NCBI RefSeq assembly: GCF_000494755.1
Contig: NC_022657.1
Location: 5,308,001 to 5,372,000, forward strand
DNA from: Amorphoplanes friuliensis DSM 7358
Lineage (GTDB): Bacteria > Actinomycetota > Actinomycetes > Mycobacteriales > Micromonosporaceae
Length of the DNA: 64,000 nucleotides
Direction of reading: 5' to 3'
Below are positions 52,039-61,219 of the stretch, piece by piece. Under the pieces are notes generated by a model. The model ran no database searches, was not told where the DNA came from, and saw nothing but the letters and a program-made list of their open reading frames with translations. The position numbers were made by a program, and so were the translations under genes. The number at the start of each line of letters is the position of its first letter. Position 1 is the stretch's first letter.

Positions 52039-52983
52039 GTGGAGCTGGTGACAACCGATCTGGTCTCGCGGGCGCGCGCCGGGGACGGTGAGGCGTTCCG
52101 GGCCTTGACCGCGCCGCATCAGCGGGAGCTGCATGTGCACTGCTACCGGATGCTGGGGTCGCTGCAGGATGCGGAGGACGCGCTGCAGGACACCCTGCTG
52201 GCCGCGTGGCAGGGGCTGGGGGCGTTCGAGGGCCGCGCGTCGGTGCGGACGTGGCTCTACCGGATCGCGACCAACCGGTGTCTCAACGTGCGCCGGGCGG
52301 CGAGCCGGCGGCCGGTGAAGGTCTGGGACATGCCCGGGGCCGAGATGCCCGAGCCGACGCGGCTCGGGGAGATCACCTGGCTGGAGCCCTGGCCCGACGA
52401 ACTGCACGACCCCGAGGCCCGGTACGAGCAGACGGAGACCATGTCGCTGGCCTTCGTCACCGCGCTGCAGGTCCTGCCGTCGCGGCAGGTGGCGGTGCTG
52501 GTGCTGCGTGACGTGCTCGACTTCTCCGCGGCCGAGGTCGCGGAGATGCTCGGCATGACGGTCGACGCGGCCAACAGCGCCCTCAAGCGGGCCCGGGCCG
52601 CACTGCGCCGGCAGAACGTTCCCGGCGTGGCTGTCCCCGGACCGTCCGAAGAGGCGCTGGTGGCGCGGTTCGTTCGCGCCTACACCTCCGGCGACGTGGC
52701 CGCGCTCATCGAACTGTTCACCGACGACGCCGTGGTGTCGATGCCGCCGATCCCGCTCGAATATCAGGGACACGAGGCGCTGACCAGGCTCTTCACCATG
52801 ATCTTCGAGTCGGGGCGGCGGGTCGAGCTCATGCCGGTGCGCGCGAACGGCCAGCCGGCGTTCGGTGCCTACCTGGCCGGATCCGGGAGCGGGCTCTTCG
52901 TGCTCACGCTGGCCGGGGACCGGATCTCAGCGTTCACCCGTTTCGAAGCGGAACTGCTCCCCCGATTCGGACTAAGCCTGTGA
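52039..52983 (+). CDS. ECF sigma factor with C-terminal SnoaL-like domain
   Basis: A 314-residue sigma factor. Region 2 has YRMLGSLQDAEDALQDTLLAAW and RTWLYRIATNRCLN; region 4 has SAAEVAEMLGMTVDAANSALKRARAAL. A SnoaL/NTF2-like domain (about residues 195-315, FVRAYTSGDVAALIELFTDDAVVSMPP) follows, as in the SigJ/SigG (ECF41/56-like) groups where this tail modulates activity and replaces an anti-sigma factor. GTG 52039 is used; GTG 52048 is an alternative. The target may include the divergent SDR gene, as is usual in these groups. Confidence 0.9.
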   Translation: MELVTTDLVSRARAGDGEAFRALTAPHQRELHVHCYRMLGSLQDAEDALQDTLLAAWQGLGAFEGRASVRTWLYRIATNRCLNVRRAASRRPVKVWDMPGAEMPEPTRLGEITWLEPWPDELHDPEARYEQTETMSLAFVTALQVLPSRQVAVLVLRDVLDFSAAEVAEMLGMTVDAANSALKRARAALRRQNVPGVAVPGPSEEALVARFVRAYTSGDVAALIELFTDDAVVSMPPIPLEYQGHEALTRLFTMIFESGRRVELMPVRANGQPAFGAYLAGSGSGLFVLTLAGDRISAFTRFEAELLPRFGLSL

Positions 52984-53298
52984 TCAGATCTCGAAGAGTT
53001 CGCGCATCGCCTCGGCCAGGCGGGCCATGCTGGAGCCGGTGACCATGCCGATGCGTTCGGCGCCGACCGAGGCCGGGAGGCGGCGCATGCGGTTGACGAC
53101 CACCACGCCGGTGATCGGGTCCTGCTCGGTGAGGGCCACCGCGTACGGCGGGAGTTCGGTCGCGCCGCGCTGGCGGACGATCGGGGCGCAGTACGGGGAC
53201 GCGTTGTTGCGTTCGTTGTAGCTGTCGGAGGAGAGCACGAGGACCCGGTAACGCAGGTCGGTGCGGCTGCCGATGGTCCAGATCTCGCCGCGCTTCAC
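52984..53298 (-). CDS. MazF/PemK-like protein without visible antitoxin
   Basis: A 104-residue protein that begins VKRGEIWTIGS and has RYRVLVLSSDSYNERNN, the beginning of the MazF/PemK ribonuclease fold, then VVVVNRMRRLP. The usual threonine of the active site is not obvious (CAPIVRQ). No antitoxin ORF fits in the 42 bp upstream, and the 3' side abuts a convergent sigma gene. It is either a solitary toxin-like protein or a domesticated fold. The start is GTG. Confidence 0.75.
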   Translation of the reverse strand: MKRGEIWTIGSRTDLRYRVLVLSSDSYNERNNASPYCAPIVRQRGATELPPYAVALTEQDPITGVVVVNRMRRLPASVGAERIGMVTGSSMARLAEAMRELFEI

Positions 53299-53340
53299 GC
53301 GCCGAGCGTACCGTCGTGCCGATCTTCGGCGAGCGGCGCG

Positions 53341-54753
53341 TCAGGCGGCCGCGTGGTGGCGCTGTTTGGCCCGGTACATCGCCTGGTCGGCGCGGCTGAT
53401 CAGCTCCTCGGCGCCGGAACCGCCGTCGGAGATCACCGCGCCGACGCTCGCGCTGGCGTGGACGGGCCGCCCGGCCAGGGTGAACGGCTCGGCCAGGGCG
53501 TGCTCGATGTGGGTGGTGAGCCGGTGCGCGGCCTGCGCCTGGGCCTCCTCCTCGCAGAGCACGAGGAACTCGTCGCCGCCGTACCGGGCGATGGTCTCCC
53601 CCGCCCGCAGCCCGGCACGGATCCGCACACCGATGCCGGTGAGCAGTTCGTCGCCGGCGGTGTGGCCGAGCCGGTCGTTGACGTCCTTGAAGCCGTTGAG
53701 GTCGCAGAACAGCAGCACGACCGCGGGGCGGCCGAGCAGCCGCTCACGGGCCAGCGCCGCGTCGAGGCGGGTGATCAGCTCGGCGCGGTTCGGGAGCCCG
53801 GTGAGCGGGTCGTGGGTGGCCTGGTGCCGCAGCGCTGCCTCCGCGCCACGGCGTTCGGCGGCGAGGCGGCCCACGCGGATCATCACGAGGGGCACGATCA
53901 GCACGGTCCCGAAGGCGAGCAGCAGCCCGTCGGCCGGCAGGTGGAGGATCTGCCGCAGACCGGCGACGAGCGGGCTGGCGGCCAGGGCGGCGCCGAGGAA
54001 GACCAGCCGCCCGGACGACAGGCGGTCGACCGGAGCCGGTCCTTCACGGGCGAGCTCACCGGCCGAGGAGTCCAGCGCCGCCAGACCCAGCAGCAGGTAC
54101 GCGACCAGGAAGAACATCTCGGTCCAGCCGGGTCGTCCGCTGGTCATCGTGCCGGTGGACAGCGCCAGGATCACGTTGCCGGTCAGGGCCAGCAGCAGCG
54201 CCCAGATGAGCATCACCAGGGCCGGCAGCGCCACCTCGGCCACTTTCCAGACCCGGATGAGCGCGCCGAGGACCCCGACGAGGACGAGGACGCTGATCAG
54301 GAGCGCGGCCTCCTCGCCGGTGTCCGTACCGAGGGACTCCAGGCGGGGGAAGATCAGGGCGGTCCAGACGAGCCCGCCCAGGCCGATGGCGGTGACGGAG
54401 ACGTCGAGCAGGCCACCGATGTCGTTGCGCCCCCGGCGGAGCACCAGGAGGATCGCCGCGACCAGCAGCGAGGCGTGGCCGGCCGTGATGAGCAGCTCGG
54501 AGGGCATGCGCCAGGCCGGCCCGCCGAACGTGGTCAGCGTGTTGCCGGCGGTCAGCACGCTCATCGCGAACGCCAGGATCCACCACACCCGCGAGGGTCC
54601 GCGTCCCTCGCTGCGGGCCGTCGCCACGAGCGGCACGACGGTGCAGGCGGAGACCAGCAGGTAGGTGACCGAGCGGACGTCGAGAGGAAGCACCGGGTGC
54701 GCCACCGTCATGAGCCCGGTGACGCCCAGATACCAGCGGCGGGCCTTCTTCAC
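53341..54753 (-). CDS. Membrane diguanylate cyclase (GGDEF)
   Basis: A 470-residue membrane protein. About nine hydrophobic segments fill residues 5-300, followed by a GGDEF domain with HDPLTGLPNRAEL, DLNGFKDVNDRLGHTAGDEL and the active motif RYGGDEFLVL. It should make c-di-GMP. The inhibitory I-site RxxD appears as RAGE, so feedback inhibition may be weak. It is divergent from gnd across 141 bp. Confidence 0.92.
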   Translation of the reverse strand: MKKARRWYLGVTGLMTVAHPVLPLDVRSVTYLLVSACTVVPLVATARSEGRGPSRVWWILAFAMSVLTAGNTLTTFGGPAWRMPSELLITAGHASLLVAAILLVLRRGRNDIGGLLDVSVTAIGLGGLVWTALIFPRLESLGTDTGEEAALLISVLVLVGVLGALIRVWKVAEVALPALVMLIWALLLALTGNVILALSTGTMTSGRPGWTEMFFLVAYLLLGLAALDSSAGELAREGPAPVDRLSSGRLVFLGAALAASPLVAGLRQILHLPADGLLLAFGTVLIVPLVMIRVGRLAAERRGAEAALRHQATHDPLTGLPNRAELITRLDAALARERLLGRPAVVLLFCDLNGFKDVNDRLGHTAGDELLTGIGVRIRAGLRAGETIARYGGDEFLVLCEEEAQAQAAHRLTTHIEHALAEPFTLAGRPVHASASVGAVISDGGSGAEELISRADQAMYRAKQRHHAAA

Positions 54754-54894
54754 TTCTCACCATTCGGCCGGGCCGGAGGCGGGGTGAGCGTTCCCGTGAA
54801 CCCCCGGCGTTGTAAACACGTAACAATGAGCGCGACGGCTTGCGACCGCCGGGGTGTTCCCGACCCCGGCACTTCGCGTGGAGGAAGGACGTTC

Positions 54895-56325
54895 ATGACG
54901 GAAAAGGCACAGATCGGCGTAACCGGTCTGGCGGTGATGGGGCGCAACCTGGCCCGGAACTTCGCCCGCCACGGCCACACGGTTGCGCTGCACAACCGCA
55001 GCTACGGGCGTACCAAGGAACTTGTCGAGGAGTACGGCCACGAGGGCTCGTTCATCCCGTCGGAGAGCGCCGAGGACTTCGTCGCGAGCCTGGAGCGCCC
55101 GCGCCGCGTGGTGATCATGGTCAAGGCCGGCAAGGCCACCGACGCGGTCATCGACGAGTTCGCGCCCCTGCTCGAGAAGGGCGACATGCTCATCGACGCC
55201 GGTAACGCGCACTTCGCGGACACCCGGCGCCGTGAGGCCGCGCTCAAGGAGATGGGCCTGCACTTCGTCGGCACCGGTGTGTCCGGCGGCGAGGAGGGTG
55301 CCCTGCACGGCCCGAGCATCATGCCCGGCGGCTCGAAGGAGTCCTACGAGTCGCTCGGCCCGCTGCTCGAGGACATCTCGGCGAAGGTCGACGGGGAGCC
55401 GTGCTGCGTGCACGTCGGCCCCGACGGCGCCGGGCACTTCGTCAAGATGGTGCACAACGGCATCGAGTACGCCGACATGCAGCTCATCGCCGAGGCGTAC
55501 GACCTGCTGCGGTCCGTCGGCGGGCACTCGCCGGCCGAGATCGCGGAGATCTTCAAGGGGTGGAACGAGGGCCGGCTCGGCTCGTACCTGATCGAGATCA
55601 CCGCGGAGGTGCTCAAGCAGACCGACGCCGAGACGGGCAAGCCGTTCGTCGACATCGTCGTCGACCAGGCCGAGCAGAAGGGCACCGGCCGCTGGACGGT
55701 CCAGGCCGCCCTCGACCTCGGTGTGCCGGTGTCCGGCATCGCCGAGTCGGTGTTCGCCCGGGCGCTCTCCGGTGACCCCAAGGTCCGTGCCGCGGCGGCG
55801 AACCTGCCCGGCCCGTCGGCCACGGCCGGCGCCGGCGGCGACAACCTGCAGGCGGACGTCGAGCAGGCGCTGTTCGCGTCCAAGATCGTCGCGTACGCGC
55901 AGGGCTTCCAGCAGATCCAGGCGGCCAGCGCCGAGTACGGCTGGGACATCGACCCGGGCGCGATGGCGAAGATCTGGCGCGACGGCTGCATCATCCGGGC
56001 CAAGTTCCTGGACTTCATCAAGCAGGCCTTCGACAAGACGCCGGACCTGCCGTCGCTGCTCGTCGACGACTACTTCCTCGACGCCGTCAGCGGCGCCCAG
56101 GAGGCCTGGCGGCGAGTGGTCGCCACGGCTGCTCAGCAGGGCATCCCGGCTCCGGGCTTCGCGTCGGCCCTGGCCTACTACGACGGCCTGCGCGCGAAGC
56201 GCCTGCCCGCCGCACTGATCCAGGGGCAGCGCGACTTCTTCGGCGCGCACACGTACCGCCGCGTCGACAAGGACGGTTCGTTCCACACCATGTGGGGCGC
56301 GGACCGCAACGAGGTCACCGCGTAG
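54895..56325 (+). CDS. gnd: 6-phosphogluconate dehydrogenase (decarboxylating, NADP+)
   Basis: A 476-residue enzyme of the pentose phosphate pathway that converts 6-phosphogluconate to ribulose-5-phosphate, CO2 and NADPH. The cofactor motif is IGVTGLAVMGRNLARN and the family signature is DGAGHFVKMVHNGIEY. Length matches the long dimeric form. ATG 54895 is chosen because GAGGAAGG precedes it and homologues start here, although the frame is open far upstream. A perfect hairpin follows the stop. Confidence 0.96.
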   Translation: MTEKAQIGVTGLAVMGRNLARNFARHGHTVALHNRSYGRTKELVEEYGHEGSFIPSESAEDFVASLERPRRVVIMVKAGKATDAVIDEFAPLLEKGDMLIDAGNAHFADTRRREAALKEMGLHFVGTGVSGGEEGALHGPSIMPGGSKESYESLGPLLEDISAKVDGEPCCVHVGPDGAGHFVKMVHNGIEYADMQLIAEAYDLLRSVGGHSPAEIAEIFKGWNEGRLGSYLIEITAEVLKQTDAETGKPFVDIVVDQAEQKGTGRWTVQAALDLGVPVSGIAESVFARALSGDPKVRAAAANLPGPSATAGAGGDNLQADVEQALFASKIVAYAQGFQQIQAASAEYGWDIDPGAMAKIWRDGCIIRAKFLDFIKQAFDKTPDLPSLLVDDYFLDAVSGAQEAWRRVVATAAQQGIPAPGFASALAYYDGLRAKRLPAALIQGQRDFFGAHTYRRVDKDGSFHTMWGADRNEVTA

Positions 56326-56331
56326 TGCTGC

Positions 56332-56364
56332 CGGGCCGGCCCACCCCCGCGGTGGGCCGGCCCG
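56332..56364. terminator. Bidirectional hairpin terminator after gnd
   Basis: A perfect 14-bp stem (CGGGCCGGCCCACC and its complement) closes a CCCGC loop. It exactly fills the gap between the gnd stop and the convergent GGDEF-EAL gene. Confidence 0.88.
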
Positions 56365-58689
56365 TCACGCGGCCGCGACGGTGCGGGCGGTCTGTGTCAT
56401 GAGGGCGGCCATCTCGTCCGGGGGCAGGGGCTTGGCCAGGTAGTAACCCTGGCCGAGCCGGTAGCCCATCGCGCGGAGCCGGTCCAGCTGGGCGGCCGTC
56501 TCGATGCCTTCGGCCACGGCGTACAGGTCGAGGTATTCGGCGAGCTGGGCGACAGCCGCAGCGACCGCGAGCCGACCACGGTCCTCGCCGTCGCAGATGC
56601 CGTCGACGAAGGACTTGTCCAGCTTGAGGACGTCCACGGGGAACGCGCGCAGCAGGCTGAGGCTCGACTGCCCGGTGCCGAAGTCGTCCAGGGCCAGCCG
56701 GACGCCCAGCTCGTGCAGGGCCTCGAGGGTCTCGCGGACCTGCCGGCCGTCGATGACCGAGGACTCGGTGACCTCGAGGACCAGGTTCGCCGGGATCAGG
56801 CCTGTGTCGCTGAGTACCGCGGCCACCTCGTCGACGAAGCCGGCCTCGCGCAGCTGGCGGGCCGCGACGTTCACGTTGATCGAGCGGATCGCGGCGGAGC
56901 CGTACTCGGCGTGCCACTTCGCGAGCTGCTCGCAGGCCTCGCGCAGCACCCAGGAGCCCAGGGGCACGATCAGGCCGGAACGCTCCGCGACCGGGATGAA
57001 GTCGCCCGGCGGGACGTTGCCGCGGACCGGGTGCTTCCAGCGGACGAGCGCCTCCGCGCCGGACATCGCACCGGTGACGATGTCGAAGACCGGCTGGTAC
57101 GCGAGGAACAGTTCGTGCCGGATGATCGCGTTGTGCAGTTCGCTGCCGAGGCGGGCGTGGTTGACGACCTCGTTGCGCATCCGGGGCTCGAAGCGGGCCC
57201 AGGCGGCCTTGCCGGCGGCCTTCGCCGCGTACATGGCGATGTCGGCGTTGCGCAGCACCTCGTCGCCGCCGTCGCCGGGGCCGGCCAGGGCGACACCGAT
57301 GCTGGCGTTCGCGAGCAGCTGGTGCTCCCCCACCTTGAACGGCACCGCGAGCGCGGCCAGGATGCGGCCGGCGGCGTCCTCGGCCGGCCCGGCCTCGTCG
57401 GTGTCGAGCAGGACGGCGAACTCGTCGCCGCCGAGCCGCGACGGCAGGTGGTTGACCGTGCTGTGGTTGCGCAGCCGCAGCGCGACCTCGTAGAGCAGCT
57501 GGTCGCCGATGGCGTGGCCCATCGTGTCGTTGACCATCTTGAAGTCGTCGATGTCGACGAGCAGGACGGCGGCGGGCCGGTGCGCGTCGAGACGCTCGTC
57601 GAGCACGGCACCGAAGCGGGCGCGGTTCGCCAGGCCGGTCAGGGGGTCGTGCATCGCCAGGTGCTCGAGCTCGGCCTGCTGGCGGCGGATCCCGACCAGG
57701 AGCTTGTCGTTGGCGCGCAGACCGAGCAGCTGGCGGGCGACCACGAAGGCCGCGATCAGCACGGCGCCGATGATCACGACGCGCTGGTGCCAGCCGAGCT
57801 GCCGGGCCGAGACCGTGATGACCAGGGCCGCGGTCGCGATCACCGCGACCAGCGGCAGGGCGTTGTAGATGCTGCGGGCCTTCGGCGCCGCGGGTGCGGC
57901 GGCCGGGCGGCCCAGGACCACCTGCTGCCGGTACGCGGCCAGCGCCATCGCCGCGCCCACCACGGGTACGCCCAGCACCGAGATGATCAGTCGTCCGGTC
58001 TCACCGCCACCGATCAGCAGCACGGTGGTGGCCACGGCGACCAGCGGCGCCACGGCCAGGATGCGCAGGGACACCGAGTCGACGGTGCTGGCCGGGCTCA
58101 TCGCCGCCCGGCCGATGACCACGAGCGAGATCAGGGCGCCGACACCCACGACGGCGGCTCCGGTCTGGGTGACCGGGGAGATCGACGGGTCGGCCATGTC
58201 GAGCACGACGTACCAGTAGATGAGCGCACCGGCCACGGCGACCGTCGCGCCGTCGAGGATCAGCTGGGTCCAGCGCAGTCCGGAGCGGCGCTCGACGGGC
58301 AGCTGGAAGAAGGCCAGGACCGACATGACCACGCCGACCAGCGTCGGGACGGCCATGTACGGCGACAGCCCCGGGTCGTTGTTGGCGAAGACGAACGAGC
58401 CGACCGAGCCGATCCCGACACAGATCGCCGACTGCGAGAAGAGGCGCCAGAAGCCCCGGATCGGCCGCGCGACGACGATCATCGAGCCGATCCGGCGGCA
58501 GGCGACGAACGCCGCGAGCATGGCCACCGGGCCTCCGGCGTACCCGGGCATCACGGAACCGTCCTGACGCACCAGGAGCCACACGACCACCGCCGCCACC
58601 GCGAGCAGCGCGGCCGCGACAGGCAGGATGCCGGGCCGGGCACGCTTCTGCGCGCGCCGGCGGCCCACCCGCGTGTTGGCTGCACTCAT
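56365..58689 (-). CDS. Membrane GGDEF-EAL protein (c-di-GMP turnover)
   Basis: A 774-residue dual-domain protein. Around ten transmembrane segments fill residues 20-310. A GGDEF domain (HDPLTGLANRARFG, RLGGDEFAVLL) and an EAL phosphodiesterase domain (GAEALVRWKHP, LALDDFGTGQSS, VAEGIET) follow. Both active-site motifs look intact, so it could make or break c-di-GMP. ATG 58689 gives the usual basic start. It is the second c-di-GMP enzyme beside gnd. Confidence 0.93.
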   Translation of the reverse strand: MSAANTRVGRRRAQKRARPGILPVAAALLAVAAVVVWLLVRQDGSVMPGYAGGPVAMLAAFVACRRIGSMIVVARPIRGFWRLFSQSAICVGIGSVGSFVFANNDPGLSPYMAVPTLVGVVMSVLAFFQLPVERRSGLRWTQLILDGATVAVAGALIYWYVVLDMADPSISPVTQTGAAVVGVGALISLVVIGRAAMSPASTVDSVSLRILAVAPLVAVATTVLLIGGGETGRLIISVLGVPVVGAAMALAAYRQQVVLGRPAAAPAAPKARSIYNALPLVAVIATAALVITVSARQLGWHQRVVIIGAVLIAAFVVARQLLGLRANDKLLVGIRRQQAELEHLAMHDPLTGLANRARFGAVLDERLDAHRPAAVLLVDIDDFKMVNDTMGHAIGDQLLYEVALRLRNHSTVNHLPSRLGGDEFAVLLDTDEAGPAEDAAGRILAALAVPFKVGEHQLLANASIGVALAGPGDGGDEVLRNADIAMYAAKAAGKAAWARFEPRMRNEVVNHARLGSELHNAIIRHELFLAYQPVFDIVTGAMSGAEALVRWKHPVRGNVPPGDFIPVAERSGLIVPLGSWVLREACEQLAKWHAEYGSAAIRSINVNVAARQLREAGFVDEVAAVLSDTGLIPANLVLEVTESSVIDGRQVRETLEALHELGVRLALDDFGTGQSSLSLLRAFPVDVLKLDKSFVDGICDGEDRGRLAVAAAVAQLAEYLDLYAVAEGIETAAQLDRLRAMGYRLGQGYYLAKPLPPDEMAALMTQTARTVAAA

Positions 58690-58867
58690 CGCTGCGCTCG
58701 GCTCCCTGGTCTGTCTCAAGTTCTGGCGCAGTACCAGTCGGCCGTGGGGAGTCGAAGCTGAGTATTCCGCCTCCGGGCCGGTGCCCGTGCCCATTCCCTT
58801 GGATATAGACACCGTCGGTCGCCGGGCCGATGTGCCGCGTGACGCGCCCCTCTAGGGTCGGTGCGTC

Positions 58868-61219
58868 ATGAAGCGCATCCCGGTCTGGCTCCTGCCGCTC
58901 GCCCTCGCCGTCGTGCAGCTCGCGGTCTGGCCCGGCGTGCCTCTGCTCCTCGACGACCGGCTCTCGGGGCTGGCCGTGGCGACCGGCGTCACCCTGACCC
59001 TGGTGGTGGCCGGCGCGCTGCTGTGGCGGCGGTCCTCGCCCCTGACCGTGCTGGCGATCGTCGTTGTCGCGATCACCGTGGGCACCTTCGGCGTTCCGCA
59101 GGACGCGCTCCTGACGATCTCGCTGGCCGACCTGATCGTGCTGTTCGGTGTAGCGGTGCTGCGCCCGGCCCGGCTCACCTTCGGCGTCACGGCCGGGGTG
59201 ATCGCCTGGCAGAGCGTCCTGATCGTGGTCGCCACCGCGGACACCGACCCCGAGTACCCGTTCGAGATCGCCATGGTCGTTGTCGTCTACGCCACCGTGG
59301 TGGCGTTCGGGCGGGCCCGGCGGCGCTGGCACCGGGAACGCGCCGAGGCGGCTGTCCGGCTGGCCGAGGCGGAGGACCGGCGGGCGCAGGCCGCCGACAC
59401 CGAGCGGCACCGGCTCGCCCGCGAGCTGCACGACGTCACCGCCCACCACCTGACCTCGATCGTGGTCATCGCTTCGGCGGCTCAGCGCCTCGGTGACACC
59501 CGGCCCGACCTGGTCGCCGAGGCGCGGGACTTCGCGGCGCGCACCGGGCGCGAGACCCTCGACGCCCTGCACCGGCTGGTGGCGCTGCTGCGTCTGCCCG
59601 ACGAGCGCCCCGGACCGGCCGCGCTGCGCCTGGCCGAGCTGGCCGAGGGCTTCCGGCTGCTCGGCCAGCAGGTCACGGTGCGGACGGATCCCGGGGAGCT
59701 GCCGTCCCCGGCCACCGAGGCGGCCGTCGGCATCACCCGCGAGGCCCTGACCAACACCCTCCGGTACGCCCCCGGCAGCGCGGTGCGCATCGAGCTGACG
59801 GCTGTGCCGGGCGGCACCGAACTGATCGTGGACGACGACGGTGCGCGGGCCGAGGGTGTCGCCGATCTGGGCTCGGGCCGCGGTGTCGCCGGCATGCGCG
59901 AGCGCGCCACCGCCCTGGGCGGCACCCTGACGGCCGGTCCGCGCGCCGGCGGCGGCTGGCGGGTCCGGGCGCTGCTGCCGCAGGCGGGCGCCGTCGCCGC
60001 TGTCCGCCGCCGGTGGCGTCCCGGCGCCGAGCACGTCATCGACTTCTTCGTGCTGGGGCTGGTGCTGCTCCTGCCGGTCGGCTCGCTCCTGGTCGACGAC
60101 GATCCCGACGTGGACCAGGCCTCGCTGCCCCTGCTGCTGCTCCTGGTCCTCGCGCACGCGGCACCGCTGGTCTGGCGCCGCCGCCGGCCCTGGGGTGTGC
60201 TCGCCGTGGTGGCGGCGACCTCCTGGGCGTGGCCGGCGCTGATCGTGGCCGATCTGGTGGCCCCGTCGCTGGGCTGGGTGATGCTGACCGGCCTCTCGGC
60301 CGAGACCGCCGCGGTCTACGCCGTGGCCCGGTACGGCCGCCGCCCCGGCCTGTCCGGGCTGTCGATCCCGGCGGCGCTGGTGCCGATGGCTCTGGCCACG
60401 GGGGCGACCCTGGCTCTCGACCCGGGCCCGGACGACGCCGGCGTCCCGCTGGCCGCCGTCATCGTGATCATGGCGATCGTGACCGGCATCCCGTTCGGCC
60501 TGACGGTCACCGCGGCGTGGCTGGCGGGTTATCTGGCGCGGCGGCGGCACACCCGCGTTCTGACCCAGGAGTACGACGCGGTGGCCGCCTCCACCTTCCA
60601 CGCGATCGCCGCCGCAGGCGCCGAGCGCGCACGGGTGGCCGCCGGGCTGCGGGAGGCCGTCCTGCGCGACACCGAGCGGGTCGCGACCGCCGCGGCGGAC
60701 GGTGATCTGGACCAGGTGCTGGAGTCGGCGCGGGCCGCCCTCGACGCGATGCGGGGCCTGCTCAACGGCCTGCGCGAGGAACCCGACGCGAACCGCGACG
60801 CGCAGGGCCGCGACCCGCAACCGACCACCGCAGCCCTGCCCGGACTCGCCGACCGCTGGCGCGGCGGCGGCCGTCAGGTGCACCTCGACATCCGCGGCGC
60901 GGGGCGCAAGCTGCCCGCCGACGTCGACCTGTCCGCGTTCCGGGTGCTGGAGTTGCTGCTCGCGGGTGACACCGGGCCGGTGGCCGTGTGGGCCGACCTC
61001 ACCGGTGACCCGCTGCGCCTCGCCGTACGCCCGATGCCGCCGGACGAGGGCGGCGAGGTGTCCGCGGGGTTGCGTGCCCGGCTGGCCGCGGTCGGTGGTT
61101 CGATGGGCACCGCCGCGGACGGTCAGCCGGAGATCCTGTTGCCCGCGCCGCATCCGGACGGGACCCGCCCGGTTGAAGCAACAGCTGACGAGGAGGTGGC
61201 GTCATCGCCGTCCGCGTGA
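58868..61219 (+). CDS. Fused sensor kinase with a second, degenerate kinase-like half
   Basis: A 783-residue protein. The first half (1-380) is a NarL-type kinase: four to five transmembrane helices, HisKA_3 with the phospho-His in RELHDVTAHHLTS near residue 187, and an HATPase (TREALTNTLRYAPG, GRGVAGMRERATALGG). The second half (381-783) repeats the plan: another helix bundle, then a DHp-like stretch (AAGLREAVLRDTERVATAAADG) where the His position lacks histidine, and an HATPase-like remnant without the N box. It may be a duplication turned regulator. -10 TAGGGT lies 9 nt before the ATG. GTGA overlap with the regulator. Confidence 0.88.
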   Translation: MKRIPVWLLPLALAVVQLAVWPGVPLLLDDRLSGLAVATGVTLTLVVAGALLWRRSSPLTVLAIVVVAITVGTFGVPQDALLTISLADLIVLFGVAVLRPARLTFGVTAGVIAWQSVLIVVATADTDPEYPFEIAMVVVVYATVVAFGRARRRWHRERAEAAVRLAEAEDRRAQAADTERHRLARELHDVTAHHLTSIVVIASAAQRLGDTRPDLVAEARDFAARTGRETLDALHRLVALLRLPDERPGPAALRLAELAEGFRLLGQQVTVRTDPGELPSPATEAAVGITREALTNTLRYAPGSAVRIELTAVPGGTELIVDDDGARAEGVADLGSGRGVAGMRERATALGGTLTAGPRAGGGWRVRALLPQAGAVAAVRRRWRPGAEHVIDFFVLGLVLLLPVGSLLVDDDPDVDQASLPLLLLLVLAHAAPLVWRRRRPWGVLAVVAATSWAWPALIVADLVAPSLGWVMLTGLSAETAAVYAVARYGRRPGLSGLSIPAALVPMALATGATLALDPGPDDAGVPLAAVIVIMAIVTGIPFGLTVTAAWLAGYLARRRHTRVLTQEYDAVAASTFHAIAAAGAERARVAAGLREAVLRDTERVATAAADGDLDQVLESARAALDAMRGLLNGLREEPDANRDAQGRDPQPTTAALPGLADRWRGGGRQVHLDIRGAGRKLPADVDLSAFRVLELLLAGDTGPVAVWADLTGDPLRLAVRPMPPDEGGEVSAGLRARLAAVGGSMGTAADGQPEILLPAPHPDGTRPVEATADEEVASSPSA

